Shown: positions 1 to 9,453, counted from the stretch's first letter. The stretch is 64,000 nt of DNA from an uncultured Desulfovibrio sp. (GCA_944327295.1 CALVHF010000006.1:1-64000); one strand, 5' to 3'. Notes: a model not told the origin generated them from the letters alone. Program-made: numbers and translations.

Positions 1-29
1 ATGTGGGAAAGTAGGTCGTTGCCAAGATT
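1..29 (+). rRNA. rrf: 5S ribosomal RNA, 3' end (partial)
   Basis: The first 28-29 bases match the conserved 3' end of bacterial 5S rRNA: the GGGAAAGTAGGTCG...GCCA helix IV/V region. They are followed at once by a strong intrinsic terminator. The gene starts upstream of the window, so an rRNA operon reading into it on the plus strand is inferred. The identification rests on a short fragment plus the terminator. Confidence 0.75.
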
Positions 30-35
30 TTTTTG

Positions 36-77
36 AAAAAGCCCCGTTGAGCTCCTGTTCAGCTCCGGGGCTTTTTT
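36..77 (+). terminator. Intrinsic terminator of the rRNA operon
   Basis: AAAAAGCCCC (36-45) pairs with GGGGCTTTTT (67-76). An inner GAGCT/AGCTC stem (49-53 with 61-65) extends the hairpin, and it ends in a run of T. It directly follows the 5S end. Confidence 0.9.
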
Positions 78-204
78 CGTGCTCTTTGGCCTTCTTGCCA
101 CCCCGCGGGATCCTGGGGTAGCAGAAAGGGACGGGGCAGGAAGAACGGGAGCTGCCGGTCCCTGCCAGCAGCCCGCGACACGTGACGCAACGGAAAACAC
201 CACT

Positions 205-253
205 TTGTCACGTTCTGCTCAACTTTGTTATCTGTTTGTCATGTGATTGTCAT
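205..253 (+). promoter_or_regulatory. Pho-box array upstream of the ppk operon
   Basis: Five heptamers resembling the PhoB half-site CTGTCAT recur every 10-11 bp: TTGTCAC (205-211), CTGCTCA (215-221, weakest), TTGTTAT (225-231), TTGTCAT (236-242) and TTGTCAT (247-253). The last two, separated by GTGA, form a textbook Pho box. A possible -10 (TGTAAC, 270-275) lies at the expected distance with no good -35, as is usual for PhoB-activated promoters. The polyphosphate genes downstream fit phosphate control. PhoB binding itself is inferred. Confidence 0.7.
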
Positions 254-340
254 ATTCAAAGCATGTGCCTGTAACCCCCCGGGACTAGTTTGCGACAATA
301 CGTTTTGTACCTGCAGCCCTTTTACCCTGGGGAGAACACT

Positions 341-541
341 ATGCTTCACACTGCCCTTTCTCGTTGTCTGGGATTAGTTCTTTTTGCGTTGAAGGCTGCC
401 CGAAAAATTATGCAATCCATGCAAGCAAGACATGAAAAAAAGCTTTTTCATATTCTTGATCTTGCTTATACAGTAGCGACAACAAAAGAAGGACGCGTGC
501 GTCTCTTCTCCATGTATGCACTGTCGAGGGAACTTTCATGA
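341..541 (+). CDS. Small hypothetical protein, translationally coupled to ppk
   Basis: This 66-codon ORF begins at an ATG with a good GGGGAGA ribosome-binding site 5-6 bases upstream. Its TGA stop overlaps a possible ppk start as ATGA (538-541), typical of translational coupling. The product is basic: a hydrophobic N-terminal stretch (residues 4-18) is followed by a helical Lys/Arg-rich region. I recognise no family. It sits between the Pho-box array and ppk, so it would be on the same mRNA. It could instead be a leader ORF that tunes ppk translation. Only the ORF, RBS and overlap are seen. Confidence 0.4.
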   Translation: MLHTALSRCLGLVLFALKAARKIMQSMQARHEKKLFHILDLAYTVATTKEGRVRLFSMYALSRELS

Positions 542-2904
542 ATACTGAGGGTCTTTCCATGGCAGATTCGCCTGAATCAGAAACGAATTCTGCTACCATT
601 ACGTCCTATGAGGAGAATTTCTCCATGAGTGACAAGAACGGCCAGGCCAAGGACAGCAAATCCGCCAAGGCAAAAGAGGGAACTTCTGCTGCCGATCAGG
701 AGCTGAAGGACGCCGATCAGGCTGACAAGAGAAAAGAAGACAAGTCTGTCGGCACCTGCAGTGTGGAAATTCCTGAACTGGAATCCTGCTCTGAAGCGGA
801 TCTCAAGGACCTGGACTGTCCGGGCCTCTACATCAACAGGGAAATCAACTGGCTGGAATTCAACTCCAGAGTGCTTGAATGTGCCCTGGACAAGTCCGCT
901 CCCCTGCTGGAACAGTTCAAATTCCTGTGCATCTTCTGCAACAACCTTGATGAATTCTTCATGGTGCGCGTGGCCAACGTCTTCAGGCAGTACCGCAGCG
1001 GCACGGCTCCCACGGGACCGGACCGCATGAGTCCTGCCCGGCAGCTGGCCGACATCCGTCGCCGCGTCATGACCATGACCAGCATCTGTCAGGATCACTG
1101 GCGCAAGAAGCTCGTCCATCAGCTGGCCGAAAGAGGCCTGCGCTTTGTGCGCTATGCCGATCTTTCGGAAAAGCAGCGCCGTTTCCTGTCGGACTACTTC
1201 ACCAATGAAATCTATCCGGTCCTGACGCCCCAGGCCATTGACCCGACCCATCCCTTCCCCACCATCTCCAATGTGAGCCTGAACTTCCTCGTGCAGCTGC
1301 GCGACAAGCAGGGCAACAGGCACTTTGCCCGTGTGCGCTGCCCGGGCAACATGTCTCGCCTTATCTTTGTGCCGCGCAGCAAGGAAGGAAAATCCTACGC
1401 ACAGCTTGGCCTTGTTTCCAACATGCGCGACACGGACATCCTCCTTCTGGAAGACATGGTGCAGGAATATCTCTCCACGCTCTTCCCGGGCTACGAAGTG
1501 GTTTCTTCGGGCTGCTTCCGCATCACCCGCAACACGGACGTGGAAATCGAAGAGGACGAGGCCGACGATCTGCTCGAGGCCGTGAAGGATCTGGTCGATC
1601 AGCGCCGCTTCGGCGATGTGGTCCGTCTGGAGACAGCCCACGGCATGCCCGCCGACCTGCGCGAGTTCCTCATCAAGAAGCTGCGCCTGAAGCCCTTCCA
1701 GGTCTACACCGTGCGCGGCCCCATGGCCTTTGCGGATCTCATGCCCCTGTACGGCGTGGACCGTCCGGCCCTGAAGATCCCCGGACAGCCCGGACACGCC
1801 CTGCAGCTGCACAGCGACATCTTCAGCCGTCTGCGCGAAGGTGACGTTCTGCTGCACCACCCCTACGACAGCTTCACCACGGTGCTGGACTTCATCAAGA
1901 CCGCTTCCACGGATCCTGCCGTCATTGCCATCAAGCAGACCCTGTACAGGGTGGGCAACAACTCCCCCATCGTGGCTTCCCTTGTGGACGCCAGACGCCG
2001 TGGCAAGCAGGTGACGGCCGTCGTGGAACTCAAGGCCCGCTTTGACGAGGAACGCAACATCACCTGGGCCGAGGAACTGGAAGCCGCTGGTGTCAATGTC
2101 GTCTACGGTCTGGTTGGCATGAAGATCCACGCCAAGCTCTGCCTGGTTGTGCGCCGCGAGGAAAAGGGTGTCATGCGCTACGTGCACATCGGCACCGGCA
2201 ACTACAATGCCTCCACGGCCAAGATCTACACGGACATGGGGCTTCTGACCTGCAACCAGGACATCTGTTCCGACGTGACGGATCTCTTCAACGTGATGAC
2301 CGGCTACGCCGTGCGCAATCAGTACCGCAGGCTCCTGGTCTCTCCGGTCACCATTCGTCCCGGCCTGCTGGAACTCATTCGTCAGGAAATTGCTACCCAC
2401 AAGGAATACGGCAACGGCGAGATCGTCCTCAAGTGCAACCAGCTTGTGGATGCCCGTCTCATCCGTGCCCTGTACAGGGCGTCCCAGGCCGGTGTGAAGG
2501 TGCGTCTCATCATCCGCGGCATTTGCTGCCTGAGACCCGGCCTGCCCGGCATCAGCGAAAACATCACCGTGACCTCCATTGTGGGCCGCTTCCTGGAACA
2601 CGTGCGCGCCTACTGGTTCCATGCCAATGGGGCCAACCTCCTCTACATAGGCAGTGCGGACCTCATGCCCAGAAACCTGGATCACCGCATCGAGGTGCTG
2701 GTGCCGATTCTGGACGAGGACAAGAAGGCCTATATCCGCGAGCACGTCCTTGGCTGGCAGCTGGATGACAACCAGCAGGCCTGGAGGGAGTTGCCTGACG
2801 GTTCCTACGTCAAGGTGGAGCCTGAAAAGGGTGCCCCCCTGATCAATGCCCAGGAAATGCTTCTCAAGGAAGCAACGTCCAAGAAGGACGACGATCTTGG
2901 CTAA
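538..2904 (+). CDS. ppk: Polyphosphate kinase 1
   Basis: Ppk1 reversibly transfers the gamma-phosphate of ATP to a growing polyphosphate chain. The 788-residue frame has the family core from about residue 97 (LYINREINWLEF), then the N, H and two phospholipase-D-like C domains. The phosphorylated histidine is visible as His531 in KIHAKL, and a second PLD-like signature lies in SADLMPRNLDHRIE. About 95 N-terminal residues are polar, Lys/Asp/Glu-rich and not part of the family. Start choice is uncertain: ATG 538 overlaps the upstream ORF stop, ATG 559 has a GAGGG, and ATG 625 has the cleanest AGGAG at 9-base spacing. First core gene of the ppk-HD-ppx operon. Confidence 0.95.
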   Translation: MNTEGLSMADSPESETNSATITSYEENFSMSDKNGQAKDSKSAKAKEGTSAADQELKDADQADKRKEDKSVGTCSVEIPELESCSEADLKDLDCPGLYINREINWLEFNSRVLECALDKSAPLLEQFKFLCIFCNNLDEFFMVRVANVFRQYRSGTAPTGPDRMSPARQLADIRRRVMTMTSICQDHWRKKLVHQLAERGLRFVRYADLSEKQRRFLSDYFTNEIYPVLTPQAIDPTHPFPTISNVSLNFLVQLRDKQGNRHFARVRCPGNMSRLIFVPRSKEGKSYAQLGLVSNMRDTDILLLEDMVQEYLSTLFPGYEVVSSGCFRITRNTDVEIEEDEADDLLEAVKDLVDQRRFGDVVRLETAHGMPADLREFLIKKLRLKPFQVYTVRGPMAFADLMPLYGVDRPALKIPGQPGHALQLHSDIFSRLREGDVLLHHPYDSFTTVLDFIKTASTDPAVIAIKQTLYRVGNNSPIVASLVDARRRGKQVTAVVELKARFDEERNITWAEELEAAGVNVVYGLVGMKIHAKLCLVVRREEKGVMRYVHIGTGNYNASTAKIYTDMGLLTCNQDICSDVTDLFNVMTGYAVRNQYRRLLVSPVTIRPGLLELIRQEIATHKEYGNGEIVLKCNQLVDARLIRALYRASQAGVKVRLIIRGICCLRPGLPGISENITVTSIVGRFLEHVRAYWFHANGANLLYIGSADLMPRNLDHRIEVLVPILDEDKKAYIREHVLGWQLDDNQQAWRELPDGSYVKVEPEKGAPLINAQEMLLKEATSKKDDDLG

Positions 2905-3760
2905 GGATGCTTCCGGGCAAGCGGACGTTTTTTCTGGACACGCAGGTGTGGATGGGCTGCAGACGGAAAACTTTCCGGCTGCAGCCGAAGACAGGCCGGA
3001 TCTGTCTGCATCCAGCCTGCGTGTCTGTTTGGCTGATCTGACAGGCAGGGTGGCTTCCCTTGTCCAGGGGAGCGGCTGGAAACAGCATGCCTGGCAGCAG
3101 GGCAGGGTGGTGCTTCTCCCTGAAGCCGCAAACTCTGCTGATGCTGTCGATGGCTCCGTGGCCGCCATTCTCCATGATGCCCTGCGGCATGGCCGCCATG
3201 TTTCCACTCTTGCCCTGGAACTTTTTGATGGTCTGAAAGCCCTGCACGGCCTCTCCGATATCTGGCGCAGTCGTCTTGGCATGGCTGCGCTTCTTCACGA
3301 TATCGGGCAGATATACGGAGAACGGGCGCACCACAAGAATTCTCAGGCGCTCATTCTGGGAGAGAAGGCAGCCTGCGATGACCTGGGGACCGTGGCAAAG
3401 GCCGTCCGTGTGCTTCTGGAGGTCGTGCCTTCACAGGAGCGCACCTGTGTGGCACAGCTGGCCCGCTACCACCGCAAGGCCTGGCCAAGCATGACACATG
3501 AACTCTTTGCCGGGCTGTCCCTCATGGATCGCCAGGCTCTCCTCATCACCGCCTCCATCCTGCGTATCGCCGACGGGCTTGATGTGCAGCATGAAGGCAC
3601 CATTCATCATGTCTGCGTGCAGACACAGAGAGGCGCAGTCCTTGTTGGGGTTCAGGGAAGCCCGGAGCAGGACTGTGTTGTCTGCATGCAGCGCGCCGGG
3701 ATCAAGGGTGAATTGTTCTCGGAGCTTTTTGCAAGGAATCTTTTATGGCAGCAATTTTGA
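2897..3760 (+). CDS. HD-domain protein resembling the C-terminal half of Ppx/GppA
   Basis: This 287-residue protein carries an HD-type metal-dependent phosphohydrolase core (HGRHVSTLALELFDGLK...LLHDIGQIYGERAHHKNSQ), very like the C-terminal domain of long Ppx/GppA phosphatases, but has no ASKHA ATPase domain. The likely start is TTG 2897, inside the last codons of ppk and 8 bases after AAGAAGGA. The frame stays open to 2846, but the extra residues are out-of-frame ppk sequence. Its stop overlaps the ppx start by 16 bases, so it is coupled to both neighbours. A regulatory or phosphatase role in polyphosphate or (p)ppGpp metabolism is inferred from position only. Confidence 0.75.
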   Translation: MAKDASGQADVFSGHAGVDGLQTENFPAAAEDRPDLSASSLRVCLADLTGRVASLVQGSGWKQHAWQQGRVVLLPEAANSADAVDGSVAAILHDALRHGRHVSTLALELFDGLKALHGLSDIWRSRLGMAALLHDIGQIYGERAHHKNSQALILGEKAACDDLGTVAKAVRVLLEVVPSQERTCVAQLARYHRKAWPSMTHELFAGLSLMDRQALLITASILRIADGLDVQHEGTIHHVCVQTQRGAVLVGVQGSPEQDCVVCMQRAGIKGELFSELFARNLLWQQF

Positions 3761-5373
3761 CTCCGCCGCGAGGCACGGGCCGTGTGATCGCCTTTATCGA
3801 TCTCGGGAGCAACTCCCTGCGCCTGCTGGTTGCCCGCATCAACATTCAGGGAGTTGTGAAGGTGCTCAACGAGGCCAAGCAGATGGTTCGTCTCGGAGAG
3901 GGTGCCTTTATTCATCATCACCTCCAGCCCGGGGCCATGGAACGAACGCTGGAGACGCTGCGTTCCTTTGCGGACATGTGCCAGGGCTACGGCGTGGAGG
4001 AATATATTGCCGTGGCCACGGCGGCCACGCGTGATGCTGTCAATGGCGAAGAGTTCCTGGCTGAGATCCGTAGGGAGACGGGCATAGACTTTACCGTCAT
4101 CTCCGGCAAGGAAGAGGCCAGGCTTATCTGGAGAGGTGTTGCCTCCGGCTTCGAGAAGAGCGACACGCTGCGCCTCTACCTGGACATTGGCGGCGGTTCC
4201 ACCGAGATAGCCGCAGCGTCCACGGACGCCTACCAGGTTCTCGATTCCCTGAAGATAGGCTGCGTGCGTCTGGCCAACATCTTCCCCTGCGGCGAAAAGT
4301 CCGTGAGCGCCAAGCAGTACGAGGCCATGCAGATGTATGTGCGCAACGAGGGCGTGCATGCCTTCCGCCGTCTGGCCGATCTGAACATCCCGCAGATTGT
4401 GGCAAGCTCGGGTACGGCCCAGAACCTGGCCCAGATTACCGAGCTGATGAACAGGAACAGCGGCTCCAACGCTCCCGACACCGCTCAGACCCTGACCTAC
4501 AGGGGCCTGTGCCGCTGCGTGAAGGAACTCTGTTCGCGCACGCGCCAGGAACGGGCCGAAATGCCCGGACTGAACATCAAGCGTCTTGATGTCATCATCC
4601 CCGGCGCCGCCATCCTGCAGACGGTGCTGGAAGAGCTCAATTTCGACACGGTGTCCATCACATCGCGCGGCCTGCGCGATGGCATGGTGACCGAATACGT
4701 GGAACGCAGCTGTCCCGGAGCCCTGCTTGCCCCGGATGCCAGCATTCGAGAAAAGAGCGTGCTCGGCCTCGGCCGATCCTGCCGCTTCGAGGAAGGCCAT
4801 TCCAGGCACGTGGCGGAACTGACCCTGTCCCTCTTTGATTCGGCCAGGGAAGTCGGTCTGCACGACTTTTCCATGGAAGTGCGCGAACTGCTGCGCTATG
4901 CCGCCCTGCTGCATGATGTGGGCATCTTCATTACCTTCAGCAACCACAACGTGCACAGTCACTATCTTATCAGCAATTCGGAACTGCTGGGCTTTACGGA
5001 CAGGGAAGTCCGCTTCATAGCGGCGCTGGCCTTCTTCCACAGAGCCAAGCCCTCCAAGAAGCACCGCATCTTCAATGAACTGGATCCCGCTGCCAGGGAT
5101 GTGGTGAAGGTGCTGTCCGTCTTCCTGACCGTGGCCGAGGCCCTGGACAAGAGCCACATGTCGGCCGTGTCCTCGGCACGCTTTGTTCGTCAGAAGAAAA
5201 AATGCGTGCTGGAAGTCCTCTGCAAGATAGCGGCTCCGCTGGAGCGCGGGCGGCTTATGCGCTGCGAGGACAGGCTGAAGAAGATTTGCGGCAATGACAT
5301 GCAGATCCTTTTCGAGGAACCGCCAGCACGGCATTTCATTGCCGGCACGGGCGAGATGCCCGCAGCCGAATAG
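3745..5373 (+). CDS. ppx: Exopolyphosphatase / pppGpp phosphohydrolase (Ppx/GppA family)
   Basis: The 542-residue protein is a long-form Ppx/GppA. The N-terminal ASKHA phosphatase domain shows the phosphate-1 motif FIDLGSNSLRLL (from residue 17) and phosphate-2 motif YLDIGGGSTEI (around 144). A C-terminal HD domain follows (HSRHVAELTLSLFD...LLHDVGIFITFSNHN). Family members remove terminal phosphate from polyphosphate and may hydrolyse pppGpp. The start is ATG 3745 with AAGGAA 7 bases upstream, overlapping the HD gene. Co-transcription with ppk gives opposing synthesis and breakdown in one operon. The choice between Ppx and GppA cannot be made from sequence alone. Confidence 0.93.
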   Translation: MAAILTPPRGTGRVIAFIDLGSNSLRLLVARINIQGVVKVLNEAKQMVRLGEGAFIHHHLQPGAMERTLETLRSFADMCQGYGVEEYIAVATAATRDAVNGEEFLAEIRRETGIDFTVISGKEEARLIWRGVASGFEKSDTLRLYLDIGGGSTEIAAASTDAYQVLDSLKIGCVRLANIFPCGEKSVSAKQYEAMQMYVRNEGVHAFRRLADLNIPQIVASSGTAQNLAQITELMNRNSGSNAPDTAQTLTYRGLCRCVKELCSRTRQERAEMPGLNIKRLDVIIPGAAILQTVLEELNFDTVSITSRGLRDGMVTEYVERSCPGALLAPDASIREKSVLGLGRSCRFEEGHSRHVAELTLSLFDSAREVGLHDFSMEVRELLRYAALLHDVGIFITFSNHNVHSHYLISNSELLGFTDREVRFIAALAFFHRAKPSKKHRIFNELDPAARDVVKVLSVFLTVAEALDKSHMSAVSSARFVRQKKKCVLEVLCKIAAPLERGRLMRCEDRLKKICGNDMQILFEEPPARHFIAGTGEMPAAE

Positions 5374-5406
5374 CCTGAGCACGCGTCCGGAATAGCGATT
5401 TGTCCT

Positions 5407-5443
5407 GCAAGCCGGGAGGGAGAAGTTCTCCCTTCCGGCTTGC
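5407..5443 (+). terminator. Hairpin downstream of ppx
   Basis: GCAAGCCGG (5407-5415) pairs with CCGGCTTGC (5435-5443) and encloses a second GGGAGAA/TTCTCCC stem. There is no long T-run, so termination efficiency is uncertain. It is placed right for the end of the ppk-ppx operon. Confidence 0.5.
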
Positions 5444-5662
5444 TGCGTTCCTGTGCAGGGCAAAGGCGCCTGACACGGCAGCCCCGGCAGGGGCAGCAGA
5501 AATTAGCAAAAATTTTTGATCCAGCCTCTGGACGAAGACGCACAATGTCTTACCTTATGGACAAGCAAAAGATGTCCCAGAACAGCTGGCCTTCAGTGCA
5601 AGGCCATACATCTGAAGCTTTTACTTAATGATGAAGTTCTTGCTGAGGAGGCTCTAAATATT

Positions 5663-7573
5663 ATGTCCAAGATTATTGGTATTGACCTCGGAACGACCAA
5701 CTCATGTGTCTACGTGATGGAAGGCACGGAAGCCAAATGCATCACCAACTCTGAAGGCGGGCGCACCACGCCCTCCATTGTGGCCTTCACCGACAAGGAA
5801 CGCCTGGTGGGCGAAATCGCCAAGCGTCAGGCCGTGACCAACCCCACCCGTACTATTTTTGCCATCAAGCGTCTCATGGGACGCAAATATAATTCTCCCG
5901 AAGTGGAGCGCTGGAAGGAAAGCTCTCCCTACGCCATCAAGGAAGGCGCCAACGGCGATGCCGGCGTGGAAGTGGATGGCCGCATCTACAGCGCTCCGGA
6001 AATTTCGGCCATGATTCTGGCCAAGCTGAAGGCTGATGCCGAAGCCTATCTGGGCGAAAAGGTGACGGAAGCCGTCATCACCGTGCCCGCCTACTTCAAC
6101 GATGCCCAGCGTCAGGCCACCAAGGACGCCGGTCGTATCGCCGGCCTGGAAGTGAAGCGTATCATCAACGAACCCACCGCTGCTTCCTTGGCCTACGGTG
6201 CCGACAAGAAGAACAACGAGAAAATCGCCGTGTTCGACCTTGGCGGCGGCACCTTCGATATCTCCATCCTGGAAGTGGGCGACAACATCGTTGAAGTCCG
6301 CGCCACCAACGGCGACACCTTCCTGGGCGGCGAAGACTTCGACCAGCGCATCATCAACTGGATGGTGGACGAATTCCGCAAGACCAACGGCATTGACCTG
6401 ACCAAGGACAGCATGGCCCTGCAGCGTCTGAAGGAAGCTGCCGAAAAGGCCAAGAAGGACCTGTCCACCTCCATGGAAGCCGATATCAACCTGCCCTTCA
6501 TCACGGCAGATCAGAACGGCCCCAAGCACCTGGTCATGAAGCTGTCCCGCGCCAACTTCGAGTCCATGGTTGCCGACCTTGTGGAACGCACCAAGGAACC
6601 CTGCCGCAAGGCCCTGTCCGATGCAGGCTTTAGCCCCCGCGACATTGACGAAGTCATTCTGGTCGGCGGCATGACCCGTATGCCCCTGGTGCAGAAGATG
6701 GTTGGCGAGTACTTTGGCAAGGATCCCAACCGTTCCGTGAACCCCGACGAAGTGGTGGCCATGGGGGCTGCCATTCAGGGCGGCATTCTCACCGGTGATG
6801 TGAAGGACGTGCTTCTTCTCGACGTGACCCCCCTGAGCCTCGGCATCGAGACCATGGGCGGCGTGTTCACACGCCTCATCGATCGCAACACCACCATCCC
6901 CACCAAGAAAAGCCAGATCTTCACCACGGCTTCCGACAACCAGCCGGCCGTGTCCATCCACGTCCTGCAGGGCGAACGTCCCATGGCTGCCGACAACATG
7001 ACTCTGGCCCGCTTCGACCTGACCGGCATTCCTCCGGCACCCCGTGGCGTGCCGCAGATTGAGGTGACCTTTGACATTGACGCCAACGGCATTGTCAATG
7101 TGTCCGCCAAGGATACGGGTACGGGCAAGGAACAGTCCATCAAGATCACCGCTTCCTCCGGCCTGTCCGAGGAAGAGATCCAGCGTCTGGTGAAGGAAGC
7201 CGAAGCCCATGCCAGCGACGACAAGAAGAAGCAGGAACTCATCGAGGCCAGAAACAAGGCTGACAGCCTGATTTACGGCACCGAAAAGTCCCTGAAGGAT
7301 CTTGGCGACAAGGTGGCCAGCGACACCAAGAGCGAAGTGGAAGCCCGCATTGCCGACCTGAAGAAGGCCATGGAAGGCGAAGACATCACTGCCATCAACA
7401 ATGCCGTTGAAGCGCTGTCCACAGCTTCCCACAAGCTGGCCGAACAGCTCTATCAGCAGCAGGGTGCCGCAGGCGCAGCCGGTGCCGCCGGTGCCGCCGG
7501 TCAGCCTGGTGGCCAGCAGAACAAGGGTGACGACGACGTCGTGGACGCCGACTTTACCGAAGTGAAGAAGTAA
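5663..7573 (+). CDS. dnaK: Chaperone DnaK (Hsp70)
   Basis: ATP-driven Hsp70 chaperone of 636 residues. The nucleotide-binding domain opens with [12 protein letters not shown] and contains the phosphate motif [12 protein letters not shown]; the substrate-binding domain begins after [14 protein letters not shown]. The tail is a short Gly/Ala/Gln-rich linker ending in [12 protein letters not shown] 5663 follows TGAGGAGG, and its product matches the family N-terminus; the frame is open further upstream but unconserved. No grpE or dnaJ is adjacent, and no CIRCE inverted repeat is visible in the 290 bases upstream. It is followed by a strong terminator, so it is probably transcribed alone. Confidence 0.98.
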   Translation: MSKIIGIDLGTTNSCVYVMEGTEAKCITNSEGGRTTPSIVAFTDKERLVGEIAKRQAVTNPTRTIFAIKRLMGRKYNSPEVERWKESSPYAIKEGANGDAGVEVDGRIYSAPEISAMILAKLKADAEAYLGEKVTEAVITVPAYFNDAQRQATKDAGRIAGLEVKRIINEPTAASLAYGADKKNNEKIAVFDLGGGTFDISILEVGDNIVEVRATNGDTFLGGEDFDQRIINWMVDEFRKTNGIDLTKDSMALQRLKEAAEKAKKDLSTSMEADINLPFITADQNGPKHLVMKLSRANFESMVADLVERTKEPCRKALSDAGFSPRDIDEVILVGGMTRMPLVQKMVGEYFGKDPNRSVNPDEVVAMGAAIQGGILTGDVKDVLLLDVTPLSLGIETMGGVFTRLIDRNTTIPTKKSQIFTTASDNQPAVSIHVLQGERPMAADNMTLARFDLTGIPPAPRGVPQIEVTFDIDANGIVNVSAKDTGTGKEQSIKITASSGLSEEEIQRLVKEAEAHASDDKKKQELIEARNKADSLIYGTEKSLKDLGDKVASDTKSEVEARIADLKKAMEGEDITAINNAVEALSTASHKLAEQLYQQQGAAGAAGAAGAAGQPGGQQNKGDDDVVDADFTEVKK

Positions 7574-7613
7574 GCCCCAAGGCAGGCCTGGTCCTGCCGT
7601 GAAAGCACTACAC

Positions 7614-7656
7614 AAGTCCAGGGAGAGCACAGTCTGCTTTCCCTGGACTTTTTTTT
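7614..7656 (+). terminator. Intrinsic terminator of dnaK
   Basis: AAGTCCAGGG (7614-7623) pairs perfectly with CCCTGGACTT (7641-7650), followed by a T8 run. Confidence 0.95.
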
Positions 7657-7958
7657 GCCTGTTGCCGCACGGGTCACAGTACTGCCAGAACAGGGAAAAA
7701 CTTTTGCGGCACAGGTCATGCTGTCCTTGCGTGCCAACAACGTGTATACTACAAAGGGCTTACGATCAGAGTGGCGGTCAGTCCCGACCGTCCCGTTCGC
7801 CTGTAGTTTCCGGCAGTCCGGCCCTTGAGGCCTTCAAGATTCATCTGCTGGTCCCTGTCCCGGCCCGAGCTCCGAGTCCCCGAACAGGCGCCAGCGTCTT
7901 TTCCGGGAGTCAGCTGCGCGTGAGCGTGCGTGCCGCAGACTGAAAGGGTTCCCGGTAC
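7657..7958. other. Intergenic region dnaK - lipoprotein gene
   Basis: No coding sequence recognised. A -10-like TATACT lies at 7745-7750 without a convincing -35, and a small CGGTC/GACCG hairpin follows. The region presumably holds the promoter of the lipoprotein gene. Confidence 0.4.
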
Positions 7959-9341
7959 ATGGGGAGTTGCACCGTGCCCAGTTATCGAACAGTTTTTCGA
8001 AGCGCCCTCGTCCTGTCGCTCATCCTGTCTCTGGCTCTTCTTGCCGGCTGCGCCATGCCGGGCTTTCTGAAACCGCAGAAGCCGGAGAAGCCGGCACAGC
8101 CCAGGGGCACGACCGTGGCTCTGGTGGTTCCCTCGGGCAAGGTGGCCAGCATTGTCACTGCCCTGACGTCCGGCGCCAGGCTGGCGGCCCAGCAGCAGGC
8201 CGGTACCGGGCCCGTGACCGTGCGGGTCATTGCCACCCAAGGCAACTGGCTGCAGGAACTGGCGGCCCTGCCGGAGAACACGGTCATTGGCGGACCGCTC
8301 TCCGAGGCCAGCTACAAGAAGATGAAGGCTGCGGGCATCATGGACAAGAAGGTGGTCTTTGCCTTCCTGGGCAAGCTTGATGCCGGTGACGAAGGCACTG
8401 TGGCCTGGCGCTTCTATCCGAGCCTGGAAGACCAGATAGACGCCGTGGTCAAGCTCAGCGTGGACCGCCTGGACATCCGCACCATGGCCTCCTTCGGACC
8501 TGCGGACAATTTCTCCGTGGCTGCCACCAACCTGCTGGAACAGAAGCTTGCTGCCCAGAACATCATCCTGCAGCGCATCAGTGCGGGCAGCAATCCCGCG
8601 ACCTGGGGCGAACAGCTCAAGCCCTACATCAATACCCAGACAGACGAGGCCACAGGGGCTCTCATTCCCCAGACGCCCTTCGAGGCCGTCTTCCTGCCCG
8701 ACTCCTGGCGCCGTCTCGGCTCCGTGCACACGGCCTTTGCAAGCAATGGCGAAGACCGTCTGGTGATGCTGGGCACCATGCTCTGGGACGGCTTCAATAC
8801 ACGGGGCACCCAGAACGCCTCCCAGTACACGCTGGTGGCCTATCCCAGCGCCTTTGTGCGCTCCACGGCTCCGGCCTCCCTTGCCAAGACGAACTTCGCA
8901 ACCTTCTGGGGTGCCCTTGGCTACGACTTTGTACGCTTTGCCAGCCGCCTGAACGTGCAGGGCCGTCCGGCCTCGCCCAGGGTGAGTGCGGCAGCAAGGC
9001 AGGCAGCGCTTATGGACTTTGCCATGGCCCCCATCTCCTATGACGCCGGCGGCAAGGCCTCGCAGAAGCTTGTCATGGTGCAGCCCGGTCTGGCCGGTCC
9101 CGTGCCCGTGGACCTCAACACCATGCGCGCTGCCAGGGCGGCAGCCCAGCAGAGAGTGGAGGACAGGCGCCTGCAGGCCACGGAGGCTGAAGCGGCCCAG
9201 GCAGCCCAGCCTGTCCAGCCCGTCCAGGGTACCATGGCACCCGTGCAGACTCCCGGCCTGCCCGGACCGGACACAGGCAAGCCCATCATGCGCACAACAC
9301 CGCATTCTTCCTACAAGCTGAGCCTGCCCGGAACCCGCTAG
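7959..9341 (+). CDS. Lipoprotein with periplasmic-binding-protein-like fold (LppC/LpoA-like)
   Basis: The N-terminus is a lipoprotein signal: a hydrophobic stretch then the lipobox LLAGC with Cys31, so the mature protein should be lipid-anchored. The body resembles the type 1 periplasmic-binding fold of LppC/LpoA-type penicillin-binding-protein activators: TTVALVVPSGKVASIVTALTSG at the start of the domain, then alternating hydrophobic segments such as TVIGGPLSEASYKKM. The C-terminus is a Gln/Pro/Ala-rich tail. An alternative start at GTG 7974, 7 bases after GGGGAG, would keep the lipobox intact. A role in cell-wall synthesis is an inference; a solute-binding role is also possible. Confidence 0.6.
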   Translation: MGSCTVPSYRTVFRSALVLSLILSLALLAGCAMPGFLKPQKPEKPAQPRGTTVALVVPSGKVASIVTALTSGARLAAQQQAGTGPVTVRVIATQGNWLQELAALPENTVIGGPLSEASYKKMKAAGIMDKKVVFAFLGKLDAGDEGTVAWRFYPSLEDQIDAVVKLSVDRLDIRTMASFGPADNFSVAATNLLEQKLAAQNIILQRISAGSNPATWGEQLKPYINTQTDEATGALIPQTPFEAVFLPDSWRRLGSVHTAFASNGEDRLVMLGTMLWDGFNTRGTQNASQYTLVAYPSAFVRSTAPASLAKTNFATFWGALGYDFVRFASRLNVQGRPASPRVSAAARQAALMDFAMAPISYDAGGKASQKLVMVQPGLAGPVPVDLNTMRAARAAAQQRVEDRRLQATEAEAAQAAQPVQPVQGTMAPVQTPGLPGPDTGKPIMRTTPHSSYKLSLPGTR

Positions 9342-9418
9342 GGACAGGGCATCAATCGTACAGAAAACACTGGTCCGGGCCTTCCCCCTTTTTGGATGGT
9401 CCGGACTGACCCTTTAGC

Positions 9419-9442
9419 CTGGCACCGGCAGGTGCCAGTTTT
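9419..9442 (+). terminator. Short hairpin upstream of gatC
   Basis: CTGGCACC (9419-9426) pairs with GGTGCCAG (9431-9438) around GGCA and is followed by only four T. It may end the lipoprotein transcript or be a hairpin in the gatC leader, 15 bases before the gatC start. Confidence 0.45.
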
Positions 9443-9453
9443 CAGGAACAAGA

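Noticed and set aside
577..3282. 900-codon open frame antisense to ppk
   Set aside because: No family resemblance and low-complexity His/Gly/Gln-rich translation typical of antisense shadows; ppk is certain.
5374..5662. CIRCE/HrcA operator before dnaK
   Set aside because: No TTAGCACTC-N9-GAGTGCTAA repeat; a lone TTAGCA at about 5502 has no partner.
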